Assembly: GCF_046054155.1 (NCBI RefSeq)
Contig: NZ_JBEQCT010000007.1
Coordinates: 176,320 to 240,319 of the forward strand
Reading direction: 5' to 3'
DNA from: Celerinatantimonas yamalensis
GTDB taxonomy: Bacteria; Pseudomonadota; Gammaproteobacteria; Enterobacterales; Celerinatantimonadaceae
DNA: 64,000 nt
This document shows positions 37,091 through 45,771 of the stretch, piece by piece. The notes beneath the pieces were generated by a model that saw only the letters and a list, made by a program, of their open reading frames with translations, had not been told where the DNA came from and did not search any database. How positions within the stretch are numbered: position 1 is the first letter of the stretch; every line of letters starts with the position of its first letter. The translations under genes and the position numbers were made by a program.

Positions 37091-37282
37091 ATGAAAACCA
37101 TTATTAAAACACTAACGATTGCTCTTATTAGTTCATCTACTTTAGGTCTGTTTGCCAGCTCAGCTGTTGCAGCCACTAGCGATTCAGCGACGATGCTGCA
37201 AAGCAATTCTGCGCTTACTAGCTCTAACCTCACTTGGCAACAAACCAAACAAAAATTCGATATTGGTCGTTACTACCACTAA
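37091..37282 (+). CDS. Small secreted peptide 2 of a tandem family
   Basis: 63 residues. AAGGA lies six bases before the ATG. The signal peptide core is LTIALISSSTLGLFASSAVA. The mature end TWQQTKQKFDIGRYYH matches peptide 1 except at three residues. The middle segment is Ser/Thr/Asn-rich and not conserved. It is 171 bases after peptide 1, a gap long enough for its own promoter. Confidence 0.75.
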   Translation: MKTIIKTLTIALISSSTLGLFASSAVAATSDSATMLQSNSALTSSNLTWQQTKQKFDIGRYYH

Positions 37283-37424
37283 TTGGTTTTTGGCAAGACA
37301 ATCCGATGTCGTGTTGCATATCCGAATAACCAAAATACAGTGCCTAGTTCATGAATCAATCGCAACTCAGTTGATTCACGGATGGCTTTGTAATTAAAAA
37401 TAGAAAATGAATAGGAAATATAAT

Positions 37425-37622
37425 ATGAAATCCATCAGCAAAATAATCACCGTTGCACTTGCAACTGCATCTTTAAGTTTATTCGCCAATACTGCAATGG
37501 CCTCATCACAGCATCAAAGCAAAGATAGTCAAGCGCAGCAATCTTCATCGACGCAGCTTCGTGGCAACGCGCGTTGGAAACAAGTTGAGAACAAATTTAA
37601 TGTTGGAAATCAACATAGCTAA
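37425..37622 (+). CDS. Small secreted peptide 3 of a tandem family
   Basis: 65 residues from the ATG after AGGAAATATAAT; an in-frame ATG 18 bases upstream spoils the signal peptide. The leader ends NTAMA. The mature end RWKQVENKFNVGNQHS keeps the Trp, Gln, Lys-Phe, Gly and final His positions of its neighbours but has diverged. A hairpin GCAATGAAG/CTTCATTGC (37632-37662) follows. Confidence 0.72.
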   Translation: MKSISKIITVALATASLSLFANTAMASSQHQSKDSQAQQSSSTQLRGNARWKQVENKFNVGNQHS

Positions 37623-37631
37623 ATAGATACA

Positions 37632-37662
37632 GCAATGAAGCCTCTTTAAGGGACTTCATTGC
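37632..37662 (+). terminator. Hairpin after the secreted-peptide array
   Basis: Nine-bp perfect arms GCAATGAAG and CTTCATTGC with a 13-base loop. No T-run follows, so termination is uncertain. Confidence 0.4.
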
Positions 37663-37856
37663 AAGCTATGCCTTCTTTTGCTCGCTTAGAGCAATGCCAT
37701 CCAGCTCCCCCAAATAGTCAATCGCTGATAGCACTAAAACATCCAAGCCTATCCTCTAACGAATATAGTTCGCGATTCAATTCATTGGCCTTATAGGGCA
37801 ATATAGGTGCATCATGATGGGGTTTAGTTGCTATTAGGTGTCTTGAGGGAATGTTT

Positions 37857-38693
37857 ATGTTACGTCCGCTAGTTCAGCAATTGTTTAGCCACACACCGCA
37901 GTCCAACTTATACCACTACACAAGCTTTGCAGGCCTCCTTGGAATTGTTAGCTCGAAAGTTTTATGGGCCAGTGATGTACGCTATATGAATGATGCCGCC
38001 GAATTGCACCATACCTTAGACTTACTCACTGAAGTTATTCACGATCGCATTGCCCGCGGTGATAACAAGGCTCCATTACTGGCACATTTTGCACAGTGGA
38101 TCAACGAACGACTCAATCAAGGACATATGCTCTTTGCCGCTTCATTTCGAGCCAATGGTAATCTGCTCAGTCAATGGCGTGGATACAGTAGCATCGGCAA
38201 AGGCGTAAGTCTGGGATTTCATCCGGAACATATTCTAAAATGGGCCAATGCTCAGCAATTTCAGATTGGTCGATGCATCTATGATAGTGATCGCCAACAT
38301 CAGCTCGTACAACAAGCGATTGATTGCGTTTGTCAGATGCAACTGCCTGAGGCAGAACTATTTGCCGCAGTTGAAACGGACCTACTCCGCTTGGCTGTAT
38401 TGCTCAAGCACCCTTCATTTCGTGAAGAAGATGAATGGCGTCTGGTTTTGCCAGTGATCCATCACGATCTCGACCCAAGGGTTAAGTTTCGAGAAGGTTC
38501 CACCATGCTCAAACCCTACACTGAATTTACACTACATAGTCCATCGCAACCCATGGCACTTGAGCATGTCTATCTAGGCCCAACACCCGATTCAACGCTC
38601 TCGATTAATTCGCTGCGGTTGTTCTTTCGCCAGCATCAATTGCTCCCCAAACAAGGCATTGAAGATAGTCAGATCCCTTATCGCGCCTGTTAG
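37857..38693 (+). CDS. DUF2971 domain protein
   Basis: 278 residues from the second ATG, chosen because GAGGGA lies right against the first. It starts with LYHYTSFAGLLGIVSSKVLW and DVRYMNDAAELHH, then SFRANGNLLSQWRGYSSIGKG and REEDEWRLVLP. These are the features of DUF2971, a widespread domain of unknown function sometimes found in accessory or defence islands. Its distant resemblance to ADP-ribosyl-transferase folds is only a speculation here. Confidence 0.85.
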   Translation: MLRPLVQQLFSHTPQSNLYHYTSFAGLLGIVSSKVLWASDVRYMNDAAELHHTLDLLTEVIHDRIARGDNKAPLLAHFAQWINERLNQGHMLFAASFRANGNLLSQWRGYSSIGKGVSLGFHPEHILKWANAQQFQIGRCIYDSDRQHQLVQQAIDCVCQMQLPEAELFAAVETDLLRLAVLLKHPSFREEDEWRLVLPVIHHDLDPRVKFREGSTMLKPYTEFTLHSPSQPMALEHVYLGPTPDSTLSINSLRLFFRQHQLLPKQGIEDSQIPYRAC

Positions 38694-38820
38694 CAGTGCT
38701 CTGATGGATTGATAGGACCCCTCTTGCCCGATTCAGATGAACCAACGAATCAATAGCAGGAACAAGCTGAAGTGTATAATCAGAGTTCGTCGCAGCTCAA
38801 ACACTGAAGCGAGAGGGGCT

Positions 38821-39297
38821 TTAACTAAATAAGCGCTGATAAAAATCTGTTGAGGAATGTTTTGGATTGGCTTTAAGATAGCGCCAGCCAAAACGTTGAT
38901 AGTGCCGCAGTGCTCGTGCATTGGTTCGGCTCACTGATAATAACGCACACCGACAACCGGCCTCGGTTAACTGCCACTCAATATATTTTTGCAACTGCTC
39001 TGCGAGTCCACAGCCGCGATAGGGCTCACTTAAATAGATAAGATTGACATAGCCCGTGTTTGCTGAATCGTAGAAATTTTTAAATTCAAGCTGGCCGATA
39101 ATCTTGCCATCTAACCAAATATGCAGATAGTAATAACATGGATCATCAATGCGCTCCAGTAGACGCTCCTGATAGCCAACCAACATCTGGTCACAGCCTT
39201 CTAATGAGTCAAAACTGCACTGATACGCATCACATCGAAACTGATAGCAGAGGGCAAAGTGCTGCCTAACGTCGATGCGTTTAAACGCTAAATCCAT
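38821..39297 (-). CDS. GNAT family N-acetyltransferase
   Basis: 158 residues. The acetyl-CoA loop is YLSEPYRGCGLAEQLQKYIE, followed by SRTNARALRHYQRFGW. Substrate unknown. It is convergent with the DUF2971 gene and alone on its strand. Confidence 0.87.
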   Translation of the reverse strand: MDLAFKRIDVRQHFALCYQFRCDAYQCSFDSLEGCDQMLVGYQERLLERIDDPCYYYLHIWLDGKIIGQLEFKNFYDSANTGYVNLIYLSEPYRGCGLAEQLQKYIEWQLTEAGCRCALLSVSRTNARALRHYQRFGWRYLKANPKHSSTDFYQRLFS

Positions 39298-39651
39298 CGT
39301 ACATATCCAACCTAATTTAATGTTTATTAAAAGTTTTTATAGCATATAAAAACAAACAAAAGAAGCGTGAAAAAGCACGACTGTCAGACTTCCCCCTCGG
39401 ATATACAAAGGGCGCATGATGCTGTCTAGCTATTTCCAATGTACTGCCATGCATTAAGTCGCGCATGTGTCCATGAGCCATAGGCGGCATTGGGTAACAC
39501 AATCCCATCATGGCTGGAATGTTTGACTTCTTTAGCCACTCACTTGCACGGACACTCTGCAGATTCTTATGCTTAACCTACCGACTCAATCAAGCAGGTT
39601 ATCGCTGAACAACATCAACATACAGCCCTTATTCGATTGCAAATGTAACCA
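39298..39651. other. Intergenic with a possible gene relic
   Basis: 354 bases. A minus-strand stretch near 39420-39540 reads HDGIVLPNAAYGSWTHARL before a stop. It may be the tail of a lost gene. No ribosome site or family match. Confidence 0.35.
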
Positions 39652-40575
39652 TTAATGAGTCAGGGGTAAGCTCTGTACCACCCATAACCAAAACGGCCAA
39701 GCGAGCAGGCTCAACCAACTACTCATGACAATCGCCGAACTCACAGTTTGCGCGTTCCCGCCATTGCTCCGCACCACCACATACGCGTTAATCCCAACGG
39801 GGCAGCTAGCCATCACCACCAGCACGCGGGTCATTAAAATAGGCATCGCAAAAATAAAATGGCTAGTAATCAGGACCAATCCGGGTAACAGCAGTAGTTT
39901 AGCCACAAGTATTAACAGCATCCGCCATTTCACTTGCTGAAAACTAATGCCCGCCAGTGAGGCCCCCATCACAATCAATGCACACGGAAGAGCCGCTCGA
40001 GCGCCCATATGCAGAGTATCCAGCAGTATATTTGGCAAAGGAAGATGCACTAAGTTAGCACCGAGTCCGGCCATTAAACTCAATACAATCGGGGTTTTTA
40101 GTGACTTAAACACACTTTGTCGCAACGGCCCTTGGTCCGCACGCCCCCAAGCATCAGCGCTGTAATAGAGCGCAAACAACACCAAACTATGAAACGCCAC
40201 AATCGGGAATAGATATGCCAGACCTTGGCTGCCAAACAGATTATTCACGACCGGCATTCCCACATAGACAAGGTTTGAGAATGATCCAGCTAAAGCAATC
40301 GATGCGCGATCGCGCGACCCTCGTTGCAAGACAAACAGCAACAAAAACAGTCCCACCAAGGCGATATAGAAGGAAAGCAAAATGCCCCAAGCATGTTGTT
40401 TAGGCAATCCATGTTGATACATTCCGGTAAATAGCAGCATTGGCACTAAGATGCGGGCTGTTAATTCATTCACGCCTTTTTGCCAGCCTACCGATAACGG
40501 CCATCCCGTTTTGGCAATTCCCCACCCCAACATCGCCAGTCCAAACAGCGGTACAATCAAGGGCACAATAGACAC
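39652..40575 (-). CDS. AEC-family auxin-efflux-carrier-like transporter
   Basis: 307 residues and about ten membrane helices. The start VPLIVPLFGLAMLGWGIAK and the late CPVGINAYVVVRSNGGN region are typical of bacterial AEC permeases, some of which carry malonate, malate or amino acids. The substrate cannot be inferred. No neighbour suggests a pathway. Confidence 0.9.
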   Translation of the reverse strand: MSIVPLIVPLFGLAMLGWGIAKTGWPLSVGWQKGVNELTARILVPMLLFTGMYQHGLPKQHAWGILLSFYIALVGLFLLLFVLQRGSRDRASIALAGSFSNLVYVGMPVVNNLFGSQGLAYLFPIVAFHSLVLFALYYSADAWGRADQGPLRQSVFKSLKTPIVLSLMAGLGANLVHLPLPNILLDTLHMGARAALPCALIVMGASLAGISFQQVKWRMLLILVAKLLLLPGLVLITSHFIFAMPILMTRVLVVMASCPVGINAYVVVRSNGGNAQTVSSAIVMSSWLSLLAWPFWLWVVQSLPLTH

Positions 40576-40714
40576 ACGAACTCCTTATCAACACATCAAG
40601 GCTTCATGGCAAACCACCATGGGCATAAAAAGAATGATGACCGCATCAGGTCACATAATACACATTGAACACGATTGGACGATGTTTCAGCAAACACCCT
40701 AAACTAGTCGGCAA

Positions 40715-41227
40715 TCAATGGTCTTGCAAAAGAGTCCGGTAGTATGCCGCAATGGTTTTATTATCGATGATTTCACCGATACGAATTTGCTGCTCTAGAT
40801 CAGTTGGACTCAGCCTTAACGTCTCAATCAATTCATCTTCATCAGGATGGCAAGGAACCGCTTGCAGATCGCGGGCGACAAACAAATGTTGCACTTCATT
40901 ACAAAACCCAGGAGCTGGTAGCATCGTTCCTAACGATTGCCAGCTCGCGGCAGCCAGCCCCACTTCCTCGGCTAACTCCCGTTTGGCGCACGCCAATGGC
41001 GCCTCACCTGCTTCGATTGTTCCCGCAGGAAACTCCAATAACCAGTGATTCACCGCTGCGCGATATTGCCGCTCTAACACCAGCTCACCTTGTGCACCGA
41101 TAGGAACGATCACCACCGCACCGGGGTGTTCCATCAATGTCACGTCTCGCTCAATGCCATCCGGATAGCGTTGTATTTGTTGAGTAATATGAAAACGATG
41201 CCAACTAAATAACCGCTTTGCACTCAT
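40715..41227 (-). CDS. Nudix hydrolase, ADP-ribose-pyrophosphatase-like
   Basis: 170 residues from the ATG after AGGAGA. A frame extending 48 bases upstream is less likely. The complete Nudix box G-x5-E-x7-R-E-U-x-E-E-x-G is visible as GTIEAGEAPLACAK then RELAEEVGL. The length and N-terminal strand pattern fit ADP-sugar pyrophosphatases (NudF/NudE group). The precise substrate is open. Confidence 0.88.
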   Translation of the reverse strand: MSAKRLFSWHRFHITQQIQRYPDGIERDVTLMEHPGAVVIVPIGAQGELVLERQYRAAVNHWLLEFPAGTIEAGEAPLACAKRELAEEVGLAAASWQSLGTMLPAPGFCNEVQHLFVARDLQAVPCHPDEDELIETLRLSPTDLEQQIRIGEIIDNKTIAAYYRTLLQDH

Positions 41228-41338
41228 AAGTCCATCTCCTAGCTTGCAAAAAAAAGAACTCAAGTATTGTCCCATCTAACGGATGACATGACTTAAGTTC
41301 TTACTATAACGAGCAATGATTGAATGCGCGAGTATTCG

Positions 41339-42481
41339 CTAGCGCACTAGGCCCATTGCACTTAAACTTTGATCCCAGTTTTTCCAAACAGGTTGATAAC
41401 CTATCCGACGAATCGCCGCTTCCACCTCTTCAGGGCGTCGACCATCATTGATGGCAAACTGCTCTAGCGCGGTATCGGTGGCTTTGCTATAGCCGCCTGG
41501 TTGGGTGCTGGAAAAGGCGCTCATTGCAGTGATCCCAAGGGGCATTAACTGCTCACGAAACAGCGGCGCTTCACGCGTTGAAATTGAAAGCTCCAGATCG
41601 GGGTGAAACAATCGAAACACCGCAATCGCTTGCACCAGCTCTTTATCACTCATCTGTGATTTAGGCGCCAAACCGCCAGTACAAGGGCGAAGCCGCGGAA
41701 AAGAGATAGAGAACTGACTGCGCCAGTAACGTCGGCGTAGATAATCCAAATGCGCGGCGACAAAAAATAGATCGGTGCGCCAGTCATCCAGACCAATGAG
41801 CGCGCCTAAGCCAATTTTATCCACACCTGCGCTCGCCGCCCTATCGGCGGTATCGAGTCTGTATTCAAAGTGACATTTATTTCCCCGAAGGTGGACCTGT
41901 TGATAGCGTGCCTTATGGTAGGTCTCTTGATAACAGAGCATCCCATCAAGGCCCAGTGCCACCAGCTCATGATACTCATCTTCATCAAGGGGCTGCACTT
42001 CGATGGAAACATTGGCAAAGCGCTGCTTAATCAATGGCAGTGCCCAGCGAAAATAGTCCATACCCACTCGCCGCTTGGCTTCACCGGTCACCAACAAGAT
42101 ATGCTCAAACCCCATTTGAGCAATGGCATCCAGCTCAGCTTCGAGCTGTTCGCGGGTTAAAGTCATGCGGCGGATCTCATTCTCCATCGAAAACCCACAA
42201 TACAGACAAATATTACTGCACTGATTGGATAAATACAGTGGAATATATAGTTGCATAGTGCGGCCAAAACGCTGCACTGTTAGTTGGTGACTTAGCTGCG
42301 CGAGCTCACGCACATGGCGGGTCGCTTGCGGGCTAATCAGCGTTTTAAAATCACCGAGATCCAGCGGGTGTTGACGCTTGGCTTTATCGATGGCAGCGAG
42401 TACTTGCGTGTCACTAACACTGGCTGATTGCAAATATTGATCATCCCAGTCCCACCGGTTTAAATAGTGCGAGAAGCTCAT
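41339..42481 (-). CDS. thiH: 2-iminoacetate synthase ThiH
   Basis: 380 residues (E. coli 377). Radical-SAM enzyme that splits tyrosine to dehydroglycine for the thiazole ring. The cluster motif is CSNICLYCGF (Cx3Cx2C). Other stretches are VTGEAKRRVGMDYF and LGALIGLDDWR. Its use, rather than ThiO, fits an organism able to grow without oxygen. It overlaps thiG by four bases (ATGA) and is last in the operon. Confidence 0.96.
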   Translation of the reverse strand: MSFSHYLNRWDWDDQYLQSASVSDTQVLAAIDKAKRQHPLDLGDFKTLISPQATRHVRELAQLSHQLTVQRFGRTMQLYIPLYLSNQCSNICLYCGFSMENEIRRMTLTREQLEAELDAIAQMGFEHILLVTGEAKRRVGMDYFRWALPLIKQRFANVSIEVQPLDEDEYHELVALGLDGMLCYQETYHKARYQQVHLRGNKCHFEYRLDTADRAASAGVDKIGLGALIGLDDWRTDLFFVAAHLDYLRRRYWRSQFSISFPRLRPCTGGLAPKSQMSDKELVQAIAVFRLFHPDLELSISTREAPLFREQLMPLGITAMSAFSSTQPGGYSKATDTALEQFAINDGRRPEEVEAAIRRIGYQPVWKNWDQSLSAMGLVR

Positions 42482-43245
42482 AATGCCTCCAAAAACTCAG
42501 TCATTGGACTGGTGGCATGCGCCGAGCTACTTGTCCCAGCAAAACCTGATTGGCAGGCCAATACCCCGCTGTCACAGGCCAGCGCAAATGCTTTGGCCAT
42601 CTGCTCTGGCTTCGGTGCACTGGCAATAGCGGTATTCACCAGCACCGCATCAGCCCCAAGCTCTAATGCCTCGAGCGCATCGCTGGGTCGACCAATGCCC
42701 GCATCGACGATCACTGGCACATTGGCTTGAGCAATAATAATCTGCAAAAAAGCGCGGCTTTGTAGCCCCTGATTCGAACCAATCGGCGCACCAAGTGGCA
42801 TCACCGCCGCACAACCAACCTCTTCCAGGCGTTTACATAACACTGGATCGGCATGACAATAAGGCAATACCACAAAACCTTCTTCAACCAATATTTTGGC
42901 CGCATGCAGTGTTTCAATGGGATCGGGCAACAGATAATGTGGATCGGGGTGGATCTCCAGTTTCAACCAGTTAGTCCCGAGAGCTTCCCGGGCAAGTCGC
43001 GCGGCAAAGATGGCTTCTTTAGCACAGCGAGCCCCAGCGGTATTAGGTAATAACTTCACCCCAGCCGCTCGCAATGGCGCTAGCAAGTCGTCATCGCCCC
43101 CTTTGAGATCAAGCCGTTTTAAAGCCAGCGTGACTAGCTCAGTTTGCGATGCGTGAACGGCAGCGATCATCTGTGTGGCACTGGCAAATTTACCGGTCCC
43201 GAGCAACAAACGGGAACGAAAGGTGTGTCCAGCAATAGTTAACAT
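42478..43245 (-). CDS. thiG: Thiazole synthase ThiG
   Basis: 255 residues from the ATG giving MLTIAGHTFRSRLLLGTGKF; a longer frame overlaps thiS and is not used. Landmarks are GANWLKLEIHPDP-like LKLEIHPDPHYLLPD with the Schiff-base lysine, and GIGRPSDALEALELGADAVL for phosphate binding. It assembles the thiazole phosphate from DXP, dehydroglycine and ThiS-thiocarboxylate. Confidence 0.96.
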   Translation of the reverse strand: MLTIAGHTFRSRLLLGTGKFASATQMIAAVHASQTELVTLALKRLDLKGGDDDLLAPLRAAGVKLLPNTAGARCAKEAIFAARLAREALGTNWLKLEIHPDPHYLLPDPIETLHAAKILVEEGFVVLPYCHADPVLCKRLEEVGCAAVMPLGAPIGSNQGLQSRAFLQIIIAQANVPVIVDAGIGRPSDALEALELGADAVLVNTAIASAPKPEQMAKAFALACDSGVLACQSGFAGTSSSAHATSPMTEFLEAL

Positions 43246-43246
43246 A

Positions 43247-43447
43247 CTAGCCCCCTGCGATCGCGGTAAAGACACTGATCGATTGCTGTGCGCGCAGCGG
43301 ATAATCGCGCCAGCGGCTTTGTACAATCACTTCGCCATCAATAGCAAACGCAAATCCAGCTTGCGATAGCCGCAACTGCTCAGCAAGCTGAGCGAGTGAG
43401 CTACCATCAGCAACCTCAACAGGTTGTTGGTTAAGGGTAATATACAT
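43247..43447 (-). CDS. thiS: Sulfur carrier ThiS
   Basis: 66-residue beta-grasp protein ending in the essential Gly-Gly (TAIAGG), which ThiF adenylates and which carries the thiocarboxylate sulfur. The stop lies directly next to the thiG start. Confidence 0.95.
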   Translation of the reverse strand: MYITLNQQPVEVADGSSLAQLAEQLRLSQAGFAFAIDGEVIVQSRWRDYPLRAQQSISVFTAIAGG

Positions 43448-43492
43448 ACTTTTTCGCAGCCGTAGCTGCGCCTCCTTGTAGATGTGGGCAAA

Positions 43493-44251
43493 CTAGCCAC
43501 CACAACATTGACAATGAGGATCACGGTGCATAGAAAGGTGAAACCACTCACCACTGAGCCCATCAAAACTACTAAAACGCCCAACAGCAAGGGATTCTAA
43601 CTGGCAGATCAATTTTATCGTCTCTAACGCCTGCATGCAGCCAATCATACCCACCAAGGGACCGACCACCCCCGCAGTGGCGCAGCTCAATTGCGCTTCG
43701 CTCGCTTGCGGGAATAAGCAACGATAGCAGGAACTCGTTGATTGGCGAAAATCAAACACCATCAGTTGACCATCAAAGCCAATGGCTGCGCCGCTAACCA
43801 GCGGTACGCCCAATGCCTGGCAGGTATCGCTCAGCGCATAGCGGGTCTGGAGGTTATCCGAGCAATCCAGCACTACATCCGCTTGCATGACCTCCATGCC
43901 CAGTACTTGTTCGCTTAGACGTCGATTCACCGCGCGTACATGCACATGCGAATTAATACCGCGCAAGCGCTCGCTCGCCGCCAGTACTTTGGCTTTCCCT
44001 ATCTGCGCCTCGCTATAGAGCACTTGACGTTGCAGGTTTGACTCACTAACTGTGTCATTATCGGCGATAACCAATTGCCCCACCCCAGCGGCAGCTAAAT
44101 ACAGGGCAACCGGGCAGCCTAACCCTCCCATGCCGACAATCAACACTTTGGCCTGTTTTAAATGCAGCTGTCCAACTTCACCGACCTTGCCTAATAACAG
44201 GTGGCGGCTATAGCGTTTAAATTCAGCATCAGTTAGTTGATTGTCAGTCAT
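43493..44251 (-). CDS. thiF: ThiS adenylyltransferase ThiF
   Basis: 252 residues from the ATG giving MTDNQLTDAEF, placed eight bases after GAGAG; a GTG nine bases upstream overlaps the thiDE stop. E1-like loop VGMGGLGCPVALYLAAAGVG, then DNDTVSESNLQRQ. Zinc cysteines appear in CYRCLFP and the C-terminal CQCCGG. It activates ThiS. Confidence 0.95.
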   Translation of the reverse strand: MTDNQLTDAEFKRYSRHLLLGKVGEVGQLHLKQAKVLIVGMGGLGCPVALYLAAAGVGQLVIADNDTVSESNLQRQVLYSEAQIGKAKVLAASERLRGINSHVHVRAVNRRLSEQVLGMEVMQADVVLDCSDNLQTRYALSDTCQALGVPLVSGAAIGFDGQLMVFDFRQSTSSCYRCLFPQASEAQLSCATAGVVGPLVGMIGCMQALETIKLICQLESLAVGRFSSFDGLSGEWFHLSMHRDPHCQCCGG

Positions 44252-44256
44252 TGTGA

Positions 44257-45771
44257 TCACTCTCTAATTAACATCTCTAGGGTGCGGCTAGCCTGCTCAG
44301 GGGAGTCGCTTTGTGTAATAGCGCGCACCACCGCAAGACTTTGGACGCCGGTGCGAAGAACCGCTTTGGCATTGCTTAGATCAATCCCCCCAATCGCCAC
44401 AGTTGGGTAATGACTCACCAATTTGACGTAGCGCTGCAGTCGTTCTAACCCTTGTGGTGCTGAGGGCATCTGCTTGGTGGTCGTCGCAAATACATGGCCC
44501 AAGGCAATATAGCTGGGAGTCAACTGCACTGCGCGCAGTAATTCTTTATAGCCATGGGTACTGATACCAAGGCGCAGTCCCGCTTTGGCAATCGCGCCAA
44601 GATCAACATCGGCTAAATCATCTTGACCGAGATGCACGCCATAAGCGCCAAACTCAATCGCTAACTGCCAATAATCATTAATAAACAGCTGGGCATCCAC
44701 TTGGCGCGCCGCTGCCACACATTGCGCTACTTGTTGCGCGAGGTTGGGATCACTCGAGTCTTTGATCCGCAGTTGAATGGTACGTACGCCAGCGGCAAGT
44801 AAGCGCGTCACCCACGCAGCGTTATCCACCACCGGATACACGCCCAGTGGGCCTTGTAAACGAGGAAAGGCGTGCAATGGCGTACTCGGCCAGGGTTCAC
44901 GCAATGCAAACGCTTGCCCTAACGAACTAAGCGATGATTCAATCGTCGGAAAATCGCTGAGCTGCTGTGGCCATCCCTCATGGGCGACCGCCCCTGGCAA
45001 CTGGCCTAGCGTGCGTGCGCAGCGCAGCCCTTGCGAGACGTAAGCTTTGGCAAGCACAATCGCATCATCAAGCGGCTCACCATGGGCTAATTGAGCGGCA
45101 ATCGCACTGGATAACGTACACCCAGTGCCATGACTATGCGGCGTTGCGATTCGTGGTGATGATAACAACAGCTGCGATGTGTCACTAGCAAGTAGATCAA
45201 TACAGCGCTGTTTTTCAAACTCACAATGTCCGCCTTTGGCCAGTACCTTCACCCCATAGCGCTGGTAAAGCAGACGGCAAGCCGCAACAATCTGCGCGGG
45301 GCTATCAAGCTTCAACCCACTTAATTGGGCCAATTCCTGCGCATTGGGCGTGATTAAATCGACGACCTCAAATAATTTGGGTAGCGCATCTTTGACGCTC
45401 ACATCGCCCAATTGATAGCCACTGCTCGCACCCAAAACCGGATCGCAAACGATCTGAATAGCGGGGTGCTTGATGCGCAAGTCACGCAAAAATTCAGCCA
45501 AGCGATACACCTGTTCCGCATTCGCCAGCATGCCGATTTTGATCGCCGCGGGAGCGGGCTCACTAATCGTTTCAAGTTGAGTGATTAAAAAATCAGCCGA
45601 GCACGGTTCAATGGCACGGATCTCTTGGCTGTTTTGTGCTGTCAGTGCCGTCACAACCACCGCGGCGGTCACGTGCAAGTCATGGGCAGTGAGAAGATCG
45701 GCGACGATCCCTGCCCCACCACTGCTATCTTGTCCGGCAATCACCCACATCAATGGTTGGGTATTAAGCAT
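44257..45771 (-). CDS. thiDE: Fused HMP(-P) kinase / thiamine-phosphate synthase (ThiD-ThiE)
   Basis: 504 residues from the ATG giving MLNTQPLMWVIAGQDSSGG; longer frames run into thiC. The first half (about 8-265) is ThiD, with AGQDSSGGAGIVADLLTAHD and HSHGTGCTLSSAIAAQL. The second half (about 300-504) is ThiE, with GVRTIQLRIKDSS, FINDYWQLA, YGVHLGQDDL and ALGHVFATTTK. The fusion does two consecutive steps, HMP phosphorylation and joining to the thiazole. Start and thiC stop overlap by eight bases. Confidence 0.95.
   Translation of the reverse strand: MLNTQPLMWVIAGQDSSGGAGIVADLLTAHDLHVTAAVVVTALTAQNSQEIRAIEPCSADFLITQLETISEPAPAAIKIGMLANAEQVYRLAEFLRDLRIKHPAIQIVCDPVLGASSGYQLGDVSVKDALPKLFEVVDLITPNAQELAQLSGLKLDSPAQIVAACRLLYQRYGVKVLAKGGHCEFEKQRCIDLLASDTSQLLLSSPRIATPHSHGTGCTLSSAIAAQLAHGEPLDDAIVLAKAYVSQGLRCARTLGQLPGAVAHEGWPQQLSDFPTIESSLSSLGQAFALREPWPSTPLHAFPRLQGPLGVYPVVDNAAWVTRLLAAGVRTIQLRIKDSSDPNLAQQVAQCVAAARQVDAQLFINDYWQLAIEFGAYGVHLGQDDLADVDLGAIAKAGLRLGISTHGYKELLRAVQLTPSYIALGHVFATTTKQMPSAPQGLERLQRYVKLVSHYPTVAIGGIDLSNAKAVLRTGVQSLAVVRAITQSDSPEQASRTLEMLIRE

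Noticed and set aside
39317..39511. 64-codon minus-strand frame before the AEC gene
   Set aside because: Met-rich and His-rich composition and no ribosome site. An alternative frame over the same bases reads better but also has no start.
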